NCBI GenBank assembly: GCA_014381925.1
Contig: JACNKR010000021.1
Span: 1 to 40,940, forward strand
Length of the DNA stretch: 40,940 nt
Source: Fidelibacterota bacterium
GTDB taxonomy: Bacteria > Fidelibacterota > Marinisomatia > SCGC-AAA003-L08 > GCA-2689995
Direction of reading: 5' to 3'
The notes under the pieces were generated by a model. It was not told the DNA's origin, did no database searches, and worked only from the letters and a program-made list of their open reading frames with translations. Below, one piece after another: positions 32,736 to 40,940 of the stretch. Position numbers and translations under genes: made by a program. Positions within the stretch are counted from its first letter, which is position 1. Each line of letters begins with the position of its first letter.

Positions 32736-35438
32736 CTATTTATTCATAATTTCTGAATGACCTGCTGATAATCGTGCAATTGGTACGCGAAATGGAGAGC
32801 AACTTACATAATCTAAACCAACGTTATTAAAAAATTGAATTGATTTAGGATCACCTCCATGTTCTCCGCAAATTCCAATTTTTAAATTTGATTTTGTTTT
32901 TCGACCTTTTTTTATTGCTTCTATTATTAAATTTCCAACTCCCTTTTGATCGAGAGATTGAAAAGGGTCAACATCAATTATTGAATTATCAATATATAAT
33001 GGTAAAAATCCATTTACATCATCCCGAGAATAACCATAAGTCATTTGGGTAAGATCATTTGTTCCAAATGAAAAGAAATCTGCATGGTTTGCAATTTCAT
33101 CCGCAGTCATACACGCTCTAGGCAGCTCAATCATCGTTCCAATTTGGTATTTAAATTTCACATTCAATTTATTTTGAATTTTAATAGCCATCTTTTCTAC
33201 AACTTTTCGTTGATGTTCTAATTCAGAATAAATTCCAACCAGAGGAATCATAACTTCTGGAAAAACTTGAATTCCTTCACTAATTAATTCTGCGGTTGCT
33301 TCAAAAATTGCTTGTGCCTGCATTTTAGTAATTTCTGGAAATGCAATTCCAAGGCGACATCCTCTATGGCCTAACATTGGATTACTTTCATGAAGTGATT
33401 CAATTCGTTCTTTTACTTTTTCTTCAGAAATAGATAAATCAAATGCTAGTTTTTTAATTTGGCTATTATTTAAGTTGATAAATTCATGTAATGGTGGGTC
33501 TAATAATCGAATAGTTACCGGAAAAGGTGACATTGCAGAAAGAATACCTTTAAAATCAGATTTTTGAAAAGGAAGTAATTTACTTAATGCTATTTTCCGA
33601 CCTTCTTTGGAATCTGCTAAAATCATTTTCCGGATATTTATAATTCGCTCAGGAGCAAAAAACATGTGTTCCGTTCTGCAAAGCCCAATTCCTTCTGCAC
33701 CGAATTTTCGTGCTTGTATGGCATCCTTGGGGCTATCTGCATTTGTTCTAATCGTTAGTTTTTTAATTTCATCAGTTAGTTTCATTAACTTTTTATAATA
33801 TATATTTTGATCTAAATCGGGAAATATCAAATTTATTTTTCCATTATATACATTCCCATTTGAACCATTCAGTGAAATCCAATCTCCTTCTTTTAAAATT
33901 TTATTATTTATCGAGAAAGATTTATTATCGTTATCAATGCATATTTCATTGCAACCAACAATACAGCATTTTCCCCAACCTCTTGCAACCAATGCAGCAT
34001 GAGAAGTCATTCCACCTCTAGCGGTCAACACAGCTTCTGCAACATGCATCCCATGAACATCTTCTGGCGACGTTTCAGTTCGTACTAAAATCACTTTTTT
34101 TCCAGTTTTTGCCCATTGTTCAGCATCATCTGCTGTAAATACAATTTGCCCACATCCACCACCAGGGCCTGCTGGTAAACCTTTCGTAATGATTTCAGAT
34201 AATTTTTCAGCTTCAGGGTCAATCATCGGATGCATGATTTCATCTAGTTGTTCAGGAGATATTCTTAGAATTGCTTCTTCTTTTGATATTTCTTCATTTT
34301 CATACATTTCAATTGCAATTCGAATAGAAGCACCACCATTTCGTTTCCCAGTTCTTGTTTGAAGCATCCAAAGTATATCATCTTGAATAGTAAATTCAAT
34401 ATCTTGCATATCTCTATAATGCTTTTCTAATTTTTCTCTATAAACTAATAATTCAGAATATATTTTAGGATTTGCTTGTTCTAAACTAATTAAATTTGAA
34501 GATTCTGATGTTTTACTATTTTCATTCAAAGGGTTTGGAGTTCTAATTCCTGCAACAACATCTTCGCCTTGTGCATTAACCATCCATTCTCCATAAAATT
34601 TATTTTCACCTGTTGCTGGGTTGCGTGTAAATGCTACACCTGTTGCAGATGAATCACCCATATTTCCAAAAACCATAGCTTGAACATTTACTGCCGTTCC
34701 CCATTCATTTGGAATATTTTCAATCTTTCTATATTTAATAGCTCTTTTTCCATTCCACGATGAAAACACAGCTCCAATTCCACCCCATAGTTGCAAAAAT
34801 GGATCATCTGGAAATTCTTCACCTAATACTTCAAATATCTTTTTTTTATAAAGTTTACAAAGTTGACTTAAATCCTCTGATGAAAGTTCGGTATCATGTT
34901 TAATCCCTTTTTTATTTTTTAAGTTCAACATGATTTGTTCAAGTTGTTCTCTGATTCCATCTTTCACTGTGGCTAAATTGGAATTCCCTTTTTCCATCAC
35001 AACATCTGAATACATAGTTATCAATCTTCTGTATGCATCATATACAAACCGTGAATTCCCTGACTTTTGTATTAATCCAGGAATTGTTTTTTCTGTTAAA
35101 CCAATATTGAGAACTGTTTCCATCATACCGGGCATAGACTGTCTTGCACCTGATCGTATTGAAATGAGCAATGGATTATCTGAATCACCAAAAATTTGAT
35201 TCATATTTTTCTCTACAAATTTTAATCCTTTTTTTACATCGCTTTTGAATTGCAATGGATAAGTATTATTTTTCATAAAATATGTACCTACTTCTGTAGA
35301 AATAGTAAATCCTGGAGGAACAGGAATTCCAATATGAGTCATTTCAGCCAGATTAGCACCTTTTCCACCAAGAATATTTTTATCATTTGCATTACCATCT
35401 GCTTTTCCATTACCAAATACAAATATAGTTTTATTCAT
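32736..35438 (-). CDS. ppdK: Pyruvate, phosphate dikinase (PPDK)
   Basis: A 900-residue enzyme that interconverts pyruvate, ATP and Pi with PEP, AMP and PPi. The nucleotide-binding N-domain shows GGKGANLAEM and ISIRSGARQSMPGMMET. The swivelling domain carries the phospho-histidine H480 in GGMTSHAALVARG. The C-terminal PEP/pyruvate barrel shows GLCRTEHMFF, GHRGCRLGI and the catalytic-Cys segment GICGEHGG. It is about 25 residues longer than the common 875-residue form. The threonine aldolase gene lies 27 bp upstream on the same strand. A role in gluconeogenesis or pyruvate metabolism is likely. Confidence 0.97.
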   Translation of the reverse strand: MNKTIFVFGNGKADGNANDKNILGGKGANLAEMTHIGIPVPPGFTISTEVGTYFMKNNTYPLQFKSDVKKGLKFVEKNMNQIFGDSDNPLLISIRSGARQSMPGMMETVLNIGLTEKTIPGLIQKSGNSRFVYDAYRRLITMYSDVVMEKGNSNLATVKDGIREQLEQIMLNLKNKKGIKHDTELSSEDLSQLCKLYKKKIFEVLGEEFPDDPFLQLWGGIGAVFSSWNGKRAIKYRKIENIPNEWGTAVNVQAMVFGNMGDSSATGVAFTRNPATGENKFYGEWMVNAQGEDVVAGIRTPNPLNENSKTSESSNLISLEQANPKIYSELLVYREKLEKHYRDMQDIEFTIQDDILWMLQTRTGKRNGGASIRIAIEMYENEEISKEEAILRISPEQLDEIMHPMIDPEAEKLSEIITKGLPAGPGGGCGQIVFTADDAEQWAKTGKKVILVRTETSPEDVHGMHVAEAVLTARGGMTSHAALVARGWGKCCIVGCNEICIDNDNKSFSINNKILKEGDWISLNGSNGNVYNGKINLIFPDLDQNIYYKKLMKLTDEIKKLTIRTNADSPKDAIQARKFGAEGIGLCRTEHMFFAPERIINIRKMILADSKEGRKIALSKLLPFQKSDFKGILSAMSPFPVTIRLLDPPLHEFINLNNSQIKKLAFDLSISEEKVKERIESLHESNPMLGHRGCRLGIAFPEITKMQAQAIFEATAELISEGIQVFPEVMIPLVGIYSELEHQRKVVEKMAIKIQNKLNVKFKYQIGTMIELPRACMTADEIANHADFFSFGTNDLTQMTYGYSRDDVNGFLPLYIDNSIIDVDPFQSLDQKGVGNLIIEAIKKGRKTKSNLKIGICGEHGGDPKSIQFFNNVGLDYVSCSPFRVPIARLSAGHSEIMNK

Positions 35439-35465
35439 TATTATTAACCTTTTTGAGTGATAAGT

Positions 35466-36500
35466 TTAATTTAATATATTATTAAAAACATTTAAAGTAA
35501 AATGAATATCTTTATCAGATATTCCAGAATGTGTTACTAATCTAAATTTATTTTTACTCAATGCAAAAAATCGAATTCCTTGTTTCTCCATGTGTTGAAT
35601 AAATTCTTCATCACTAAATGGATTATTCTTTATACTAAAATATAAAATATTAGTTTTATAATTAGTTGGATTAATTTCAATTTTCTTAATTTGAGATAAA
35701 CCATTAGCAAGTTGAGATAAATGGAGATGATCAGTTTTTAATTGATTTGTCATTTTTGATATAGATATTAAACCTGCAGAAGCTAAAATCCCAACTTGTC
35801 TCATTCCGCCACCAAGTATTTTTCGTGTTCTTCGTGCATGATAAATAAATTCTTTTGTTCCACAGACCATTGAACCAATAGGTGCTGATAATCCTTTGGA
35901 TAAACAAAAAGTAATTGAGTCTGTATATGTTGTTAATTCTTTCAATTCTAAATTTAATGCGACAGCTGAATTAAATATTCGAGCACCATCTGTATGAACT
36001 TTTAAATTATTTTCTTGAGCAATATTGTAAACCTGTGAGAGATATTCTATATTTATTGGCGAGCCATTGCATAAATTATGTGAATTTTCTAACGAAATAC
36101 AGGCTGTCTTTGGGAAATGAACATTATCTTCTCTTATTGAAGTTTTGATTTTATCAATATCAATTGTACCATCTGAATTATTTGATAGTTGAGCAGAATG
36201 AATACCACCCAATGCTGAGATTCCCCCAGCTTCATATTTAAATGTATGAGATTTATCTCCTAAAATTACTTCGCTTCCTCTAGGACAGTGCACCATTATG
36301 CTAATTAAATTACCCATTGTCCCACTTGGTACAAATAATGCAGCATCTTTTCCTGATAATTTAGCTGTTTCATCTTCTAATTTTTTAACTACAAAATCAT
36401 CCTCTAATACATCATCACCTAATTTTGCATTTTGAATTGCATCCATCATTTCTTTTGTCGGGAGTGTAACAGTGTCACTTCTTAAATCAATTATGTTCAT
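35466..36500 (-). CDS. ltaE: Low-specificity L-threonine aldolase
   Basis: A 344-residue PLP enzyme cleaving L-threonine or allo-threonine to glycine and acetaldehyde. The fold-type I signature is complete: RSDTVT at the start, H85 in DKSHTFKYE, D171 and R174 in HTDGARIFN, and the Schiff-base lysine K202 in CLSKGLSAPIGS. It is divergent from the amidohydrolase and likely co-transcribed with ppdK downstream. Confidence 0.92.
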   Translation of the reverse strand: MNIIDLRSDTVTLPTKEMMDAIQNAKLGDDVLEDDFVVKKLEDETAKLSGKDAALFVPSGTMGNLISIMVHCPRGSEVILGDKSHTFKYEAGGISALGGIHSAQLSNNSDGTIDIDKIKTSIREDNVHFPKTACISLENSHNLCNGSPINIEYLSQVYNIAQENNLKVHTDGARIFNSAVALNLELKELTTYTDSITFCLSKGLSAPIGSMVCGTKEFIYHARRTRKILGGGMRQVGILASAGLISISKMTNQLKTDHLHLSQLANGLSQIKKIEINPTNYKTNILYFSIKNNPFSDEEFIQHMEKQGIRFFALSKNKFRLVTHSGISDKDIHFTLNVFNNILN

Positions 36501-36586
36501 AAATTGGCAATAAATCCTATAAAAAATTAATGTTTAAATTACTTCTTTTTTTATGCGGGTTCCATATACAATCATTAAATTTAACT

Positions 36587-38137
36587 ATGAAAATACTACC
36601 ATTAAATTTAATAAATGCAAATTTTATTACACTAAATCCACAGCAACCTAAAGTTCAAGATATATTTATAAAAAATGGTAAAATTGAAAGTTTAAACCAA
36701 CGAATGTATTCTGCACGAAATTTAAATTTGGAGGGTGCCACAGTAATTCCGGGGTTTATTGATGCCCATTATCACTTATCAAATTTAGGGAAATTTTTAG
36801 AAAATTTAAATGTGGTTGGAATGAAATCTCCTTCTCAAATTGTAGAATTAATTCAAAATAAGTTAAATAATTATCCGAAGGGTTCTTGGGTTTTAGGAAG
36901 AGGATGGGATCAATCTTTATGGGATAATGCTGAATTCCCAAGTGCTAAAATTTTAGATGAATTATTTATTGACCACCCAATAGCGCTTACCCGAATTGAT
37001 GGACATGCATTGTGGGTGAATAAACGAGCAAGGCAAATTTCGGGATATGAGGAAAATCCAGAGGTTATTCCTGGAGGCGAAGTGATTAATGATTGTATAT
37101 TTATTGATAACGCAATGGAAACAATTAGGAATGCGATTCCTAAACCAAGTGATTATGATGTAATGAGGTATATTGAAACGGGACTTAAACAGACAGTTGC
37201 CAATGGAATTACAGGTATTCATGATGCATGGCAAGATAGAAAAATTGTAACTTCAATTCAAAAATTAGTAAATAAAGAACGCTTTCCAATTAGATGTTAT
37301 GGTATGTTAAATGGAAATGATGCTAATTTTTTAAAGGAATGGTTTCAACAAGGAAAAATAGTTAATGATAGATATACAATACGAGCGGTAAAAGCATTTA
37401 TGGATGGTGCTTTAGGTAGCCGTGGTGCATGTTTATTTGATGAATACTCAGATGACCCTGGAAATTTTGGACTTATTTTATTGTCTAATTATGAGTTTGA
37501 TGAACTTGCCAAAAAATGCCATCACTTTGGTTTTCAGTTATGTACTCATGCAATAGGAGATAAAGGAAATAAGTTAGTTTTAGACACCTATAAAAAATAT
37601 CTACAAGGTGATAATGATTTAAGGTGGAGAGTGGAACATGCACAAATGGTGCGGGATGAAGATATCCCAACTTTTGTAGATAATGATATTTTGCCATCAA
37701 TGCAACCATCACACTGTACAAGTGATTCTCGGTGGATGGATAAACGAATTGGAAAAGATAGATCTCATCGTATTTCAAGATGGAAATCATTTATTAATGC
37801 AGGCTTAAAAATTCCCGGTGGTTCTGACTGCCCTATAGAAAAAGGAAACCCGCTTTTAGAATTTTTCTCAGCTGTTACCCGAAAAAACCCTAATTATTCA
37901 GATGATATTAGTTGGCAACCTCAAGAAAAAGTAAATCGCATTGAAGCATTAAAAATGTTGACAACTTGGGCGGCTTATGGAGGATTTGAAGAAAACCAAA
38001 GAGGCCGTATTCAAAAAGGATTTGATGCTGATTTTACGGTTTTATCTCAAGATATCACAACTTGCAAAGAAGAGGATATTTTAAAAACAGAAGTGTTAAT
38101 GACTTTTGTAGGTGGAGAATTAGTGTATAAAAAATGA
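36587..38137 (+). CDS. YtcJ-like metal-dependent amidohydrolase
   Basis: An amidohydrolase-superfamily member of the YtcJ/NfdA group (516 residues from the chosen start). It shows DAHYHLSNLG with the HxH metal site, WVLGRGWDQSLW, HALWVNKRA, KAFMDGALGSRGACL, HAIGDKGN, RVEHAQMV and GGSDCPIE. I chose ATG 36587: it starts in the beta-sandwich strand typical of the family and leaves room for promoters to the divergent ltaE. The upstream ATG at 36530 would add 19 hydrophobic residues (MFKLLLFLCG onward) without a convincing signal cleavage site. The substrate is unknown; relatives act on formamides or similar amides. Confidence 0.88.
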   Translation: MKILPLNLINANFITLNPQQPKVQDIFIKNGKIESLNQRMYSARNLNLEGATVIPGFIDAHYHLSNLGKFLENLNVVGMKSPSQIVELIQNKLNNYPKGSWVLGRGWDQSLWDNAEFPSAKILDELFIDHPIALTRIDGHALWVNKRARQISGYEENPEVIPGGEVINDCIFIDNAMETIRNAIPKPSDYDVMRYIETGLKQTVANGITGIHDAWQDRKIVTSIQKLVNKERFPIRCYGMLNGNDANFLKEWFQQGKIVNDRYTIRAVKAFMDGALGSRGACLFDEYSDDPGNFGLILLSNYEFDELAKKCHHFGFQLCTHAIGDKGNKLVLDTYKKYLQGDNDLRWRVEHAQMVRDEDIPTFVDNDILPSMQPSHCTSDSRWMDKRIGKDRSHRISRWKSFINAGLKIPGGSDCPIEKGNPLLEFFSAVTRKNPNYSDDISWQPQEKVNRIEALKMLTTWAAYGGFEENQRGRIQKGFDADFTVLSQDITTCKEEDILKTEVLMTFVGGELVYKK

Positions 38138-38189
38138 AGTGAGTTGGTAATTATTTTGTGAATTATAACTAAACATTTAAATTAAGTAT

Positions 38190-39116
38190 TTAAGTTATCA
38201 ACCTATCATATCTACTCGATAATAATTCAAGATATTTTACCTTCATTCCATCAGATAGAAAAGAAATATTTATTAAATTATCCATATTTGTTCTGTTATT
38301 TATAATATTTTGAATTTCAGACGATATTGTTTTATCGGTAAGCTGCAATCTTTCTTTCCCAAAATATTTTATTAAATCATTCTTTTGAATATTATTTTTC
38401 TTACCAGCCAATGGAAGTGCAAACTCTTCTCTTGTATTTTTTATTGGTATTGTTGAGTTGAGTAAGTCGTAAGCAGGGCTAAGCGTTATTTTTTTTTCTT
38501 TTGTTATTAAACTAAAATTTTTCAAATGCATATCTTCATTTCCGACTAAAAAACAAAATAATGTCCTTCTAAATAATTTTTTCTTTTCAACTAAAGGGAA
38601 TGTACAATGGTTTTCAATAACAGGAATTAATTTTTCCATTGACCAATTGTATTTTGTTTCTCTTTTATTATTTGTTAATTGAGCAAAATCCTCTATATGA
38701 TTTTTTTTATTTTTTCCGAAACGGTCAAACCGTTTTATAAAATAACTAAAACTTCCATCTTTTGAATAAATAAGGCCTGTTAATGGAACTTCAATCCCAA
38801 ATAATTTTGCCATTTTCATAGTTACATCTTCATTTTCTGGCAATTCACTATAAATATTATTTTGAGGTTTAATAATATATTTTCCACCACTATCTACTAT
38901 TTCCATGGCTCGATTTTTAGTCGATAAAATTGCACTCAATTTTGGTTGTACACCCTGAATAGACATTTTAACTGCTCTTGAAGTTGCTTCTTGTCGTTGC
39001 TCCTGTGCTGTAAATGGTAATGGGTTTAAATCAATTAACCGTGGTGATAATTTTATAAGTCCTGATTTACTATATTTATTTTCACAAAGTGTGTAAGTAA
39101 TGGGACATCTATTCAT
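38190..39116 (-). CDS. hipT: HipT-like Ser/Thr kinase toxin (HipA C-terminal core)
   Basis: A 308-residue kinase of the HipA family lacking the N-subdomain 1. The Gly-rich loop is MSIQGVQPKLS (51-61), the ATP-anchoring lysine is in KYIIKP, the catalytic D195 is in VGNEDMHLKNFSLI, and the metal-binding D217 is in SPAYDLLNST. In E. coli HipBST, HipT is such a shortened kinase, and its partner HipS supplies the missing N-domain. Here the HipS-like gene lies just upstream with an 8-bp overlap. S52 of the loop may be an autophosphorylation site by analogy. The target is unknown; TrpS is the target in E. coli. Confidence 0.88.
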   Translation of the reverse strand: MNRCPITYTLCENKYSKSGLIKLSPRLIDLNPLPFTAQEQRQEATSRAVKMSIQGVQPKLSAILSTKNRAMEIVDSGGKYIIKPQNNIYSELPENEDVTMKMAKLFGIEVPLTGLIYSKDGSFSYFIKRFDRFGKNKKNHIEDFAQLTNNKRETKYNWSMEKLIPVIENHCTFPLVEKKKLFRRTLFCFLVGNEDMHLKNFSLITKEKKITLSPAYDLLNSTIPIKNTREEFALPLAGKKNNIQKNDLIKYFGKERLQLTDKTISSEIQNIINNRTNMDNLINISFLSDGMKVKYLELLSSRYDRLIT

Positions 39117-39429
39117 CTAAATTTATCATTTCTTCAACAGTAACCGCACCCACTAAATCTTGTCCTGTTAATATTAATTGGGTGAAATAATCAGATTTAT
39201 CAATTTTATAATTTAATAATAATCCTTCAAGCTGTCCGCCTTCAGGTAATAATCCTTCAAAAAAGGGTGGAAAAGAATCAAATTCATAGGGTTTATTATG
39301 AACTGGCATTGTTAGCGAAATAGGATCACCATTATAGTCTTTGTCATATTGAAAAAAATAAAAATTTGAGTCAGTTTCTGTTAAAATTCCAGCAGGAAGA
39401 TTATGAATTTTGATTCGTGCTTTTCTCAT
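39109..39429 (-). CDS. hipS: HipS-like protein (stand-alone HipA N-subdomain 1)
   Basis: A 106-residue protein equivalent to the HipA N-subdomain 1: GILTETDSNFYFFQYDKDY, then DSFPPFFEGLLPEGGQLEGLL and ILTGQDLVGAVTV. In ordinary two-gene hipBA loci this domain is the start of HipA; here it is a separate gene between hipB and hipT. In the E. coli HipBST system the equivalent protein is the antitoxin. It overlaps hipB by 29 bp and hipT by 8 bp, so all three are translationally coupled. Confidence 0.87.
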   Translation of the reverse strand: MRKARIKIHNLPAGILTETDSNFYFFQYDKDYNGDPISLTMPVHNKPYEFDSFPPFFEGLLPEGGQLEGLLLNYKIDKSDYFTQLILTGQDLVGAVTVEEMINLDE

Positions 39430-39643
39430 ACTCTTCCATTAATGGACTTTGAAATTTTATTTTAATATTCAATGCATTTAAAATCGCTAAAATTGTAGTC
39501 CAACGAACTGTTCTTTTACCTTTTTCCAAATCATAAATTACTGTTTTACCAATTCCTGCTAATTCTGCTAATTCATTTCTGCTCAATTTAGCTTGTTTGC
39601 GATGAAATAATATAATTTTATGTAGTTCATTTATTGCTGTCAT
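39401..39643 (-). CDS. hipB: HipB-like XRE-family antitoxin/regulator
   Basis: An 80-residue HTH_3/XRE protein: KIILFHRKQAKLSRNELAEL, then AGIGKTVIYDLEKGKRTVRWTTILAILNALNIKI. It is the first gene of the tripartite module and likely represses it. In HipBST systems HipB boosts the antitoxin action of HipS and binds the operator. Imperfect inverted arms at 39646-39655 and 39702-39711 lie upstream. Confidence 0.88.
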   Translation of the reverse strand: MTAINELHKIILFHRKQAKLSRNELAELAGIGKTVIYDLEKGKRTVRWTTILAILNALNIKIKFQSPLMEEYEKSTNQNS

Positions 39644-39645
39644 AA

Positions 39646-39711
39646 CAGTAATTTAGGATAATTATTTATATTAATACAAGAAGTTAATAATAAGATATGT
39701 ATAATTTACTG
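39646..39711. promoter_or_regulatory. Possible HipB operator region
   Basis: Two 10-bp arms, CAGTAATTTA at 39646-39655 and TAATTTACTG at 39702-39711, are inverted copies with 8-9 of 10 matching positions, placed just upstream of the hipB start. They could form a two-site operator. The rest of 39644-39792 is AT-rich and empty. Confidence 0.3.
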
Positions 39712-39792
39712 CTAAAAAGGTAAATATAGATAGAATAAAGATGTTACTGGTTTGATTTCAATTTATTTATTTCAATCTCGCTTAATTTAATT

Positions 39793-40836
39793 TTATGATT
39801 TCCTTTTTTTGTTAGAAAAAATATTCTCAAGTTTTTTAACCAAATTTTCTGGTTCAATATTTTTATCAATAATGATTCCATTAGGATCTAATAGAAAATT
39901 TTGAGGAACTGCTTTAACTCCGTATTCAGTTGAAACTTTGTCCCAACCATTTAGATTTGACAAGTTGGTCCAAGAAAGCTTGTCTGCTTTTATGGCATTG
40001 AGCCACCTATCTCTATCTTTATCTATTGATATTCCAATAATAGTAAAGTCATTATTTGAAAAGCGATTATAAATTTTAACTAATTCTAGATTTGTAGCTC
40101 TACACGGAGCACACCAAGAAGCCCAAAAATCTATCAAAACATACTTCCCTTTAAATTCATTCAAACTCATAAGTTTTTGTTCTGTATTTGGAATGGAGAA
40201 TTCTGGTGCAGGTTGAGCTATGGCAACTCTTTTTATAGAAGGAAGTATTTTTTTTAAGTGCTTATAATATTCTGATTTAGTTACAGGCTCTTCAAAGTTG
40301 TTCACAATAATATCTAGAGTATCTAAATGGATATTGTATAATTGAAATTGATAATAAGCTGTAAAAGCTGCGAAGGAATAGTCCGGATATTTTAACATGA
40401 TTTCCATTCCTTTTTTTCTCTCGAAAATATCATCCGTTTTATAAGAACGAAATAAGCTGTCTTCTCTTGAGCCGATTATTTTCACATTCTCTATCTCATT
40501 GATATTTGCTTTTATATCTATATTGCTATTTTCAAGAAAGAAATGAATTTTACTTTTTTTATTTATTAACAGGGTATGCACATATGGACTTTCAAGGCTC
40601 CCATAAAATTTAAATTTTCCGTTTATAATTTCAGTAGAGTCAACATCAACACGTTCGTTAGTCACTAAATCAAGTTTTGCTAAAATAGCTTTTCCATTTG
40701 CCACACCTTCTATAGTTCCGTTTATGGAATATCCTTCATCAATGTTGTTCTTATTTGTGTTACAAGATACCAAAACTGTAAATAGAAATAATAATTGAAG
40801 TGAAATTTTGATTTTCGGCTTTTTGGTTTTCATCAT
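39793..40836 (-). CDS. TlpA-like thioredoxin lipoprotein with DUF4369-like N-domain
   Basis: A 347-residue predicted lipoprotein (lipobox VLVSC, lipidated C25). Residues 35-125 resemble the Bacteroidota DUF4369 domain (YSINGTIEGVANGKAILAKL, then INGKFKFYG). A helical linker follows. Residues 207-340 form the AhpC/TlpA thioredoxin domain with IDFWASWCAPCRATN (C242/C245) and the cis-Pro region KAVPQNFLLDPNG. The architecture is typical of Bacteroidota and suggests that the gene was acquired with the adjacent attC-like site. It would reduce periplasmic disulfides. Confidence 0.88.
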   Translation of the reverse strand: MMKTKKPKIKISLQLLFLFTVLVSCNTNKNNIDEGYSINGTIEGVANGKAILAKLDLVTNERVDVDSTEIINGKFKFYGSLESPYVHTLLINKKSKIHFFLENSNIDIKANINEIENVKIIGSREDSLFRSYKTDDIFERKKGMEIMLKYPDYSFAAFTAYYQFQLYNIHLDTLDIIVNNFEEPVTKSEYYKHLKKILPSIKRVAIAQPAPEFSIPNTEQKLMSLNEFKGKYVLIDFWASWCAPCRATNLELVKIYNRFSNNDFTIIGISIDKDRDRWLNAIKADKLSWTNLSNLNGWDKVSTEYGVKAVPQNFLLDPNGIIIDKNIEPENLVKKLENIFSNKKRKS

Positions 40837-40844
40837 TTTAAATT

Positions 40845-40910
40845 ATTAACGACCTGTATATGTTGTCGTAGCATCCCGAATGGTGCTATGCAATATATAC
40901 CTTGTTGTGT
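40845..40910 (-). repeat. attC-like palindrome upstream of the TlpA lipoprotein gene
   Basis: Read on the minus strand, ACACAACAAGGTATAT is followed by TGCATAGCA, a short loop, TGCTACGACA, ATATAC and CGTTAAT. GTATAT pairs with ATATAC, GCATAGCA with TGCTACG, and CACAACA with the CGTTAAT box. It is built like the site at 2925-3060 but in the opposite orientation, and it is the last element before the window edge (40911-40940 shows nothing further). It may be the attC of the preceding cassette. Confidence 0.45.
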
Positions 40911-40940
40911 TTTCATTGTTTTATTTTCCGTTCTGTTTGT

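Noticed and set aside
1..40940. CRISPR array
   Set aside because: No regularly spaced direct repeats of 25-40 bp were seen anywhere; the only tandem repeat is the 11-mer at 4809-4841.

Overview
The window is AT-rich chromosomal DNA with tightly packed genes and no rRNA or tRNA gene that I could recognise. The likely host is an uncultured marine FCB-group bacterium, most plausibly Candidatus Marinimicrobia/Neomarinimicrobiota. This rests on the C-terminal dockerin-like modules of the GDxNxDGxINxLDIVxxV type on secreted proteins, short signal peptides ending like IFS-TEY, a menaquinone pathway and PPDK. The taxonomic assignment is inference. Some edge genes look more like Bacteroidota cargo.

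Layout. 1-3060 is an accessory block: an XRE regulator, a PD-(D/E)XK-type restriction endonuclease, an HNH nuclease with a winged-helix N-terminus, and a broken D12-class adenine methyltransferase. It is flanked by integron attC-like imperfect palindromes. 3106-8260 holds a secreted glycosidase-like protein with a dockerin-like tail, small membrane and methyltransferase genes, several gene remnants, a VOC protein and rmuC. 8265-13230 (minus strand) is a GntR/ABC transporter operon followed by a TlpA-like thioredoxin and an M1-like metallopeptidase. 13291-17130 has menG divergent from menF-menD. 17347-24258 carries a Bcp peroxiredoxin, an operon of a zinc-ribbon membrane protein, mutT-like nudix and nadA-nadC-nadB, and the converging panD-panB-panC operon.

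The most interesting part is 24505-31028. Six tightly spaced plus-strand genes, closed by a strong bidirectional terminator, encode a FxLYD-type putative lipoprotein, a beta-rich/TPR putative outer-membrane protein, MotA, MotB, a shortened FliF-like protein with a long periplasmic coiled coil, and a FliG-like protein. No other flagellar gene (rod, hook, filament, export, switch) is present in the window. I read this as a candidate non-flagellar rotary or force-transmitting machine. It would have an ion-driven MotAB stator, a FliG-like rotor or coupler on a minimal FliF-like ring protein, and two envelope proteins that could carry the output to the outer membrane.

The right part (31108-40910) has a dockerin-tailed secreted protein, PPDK, threonine aldolase, a YtcJ-like amidohydrolase, a tripartite HipB-HipS-HipT toxin-antitoxin module, and a TlpA/DUF4369-like lipoprotein next to a second attC-like palindrome at the window edge.
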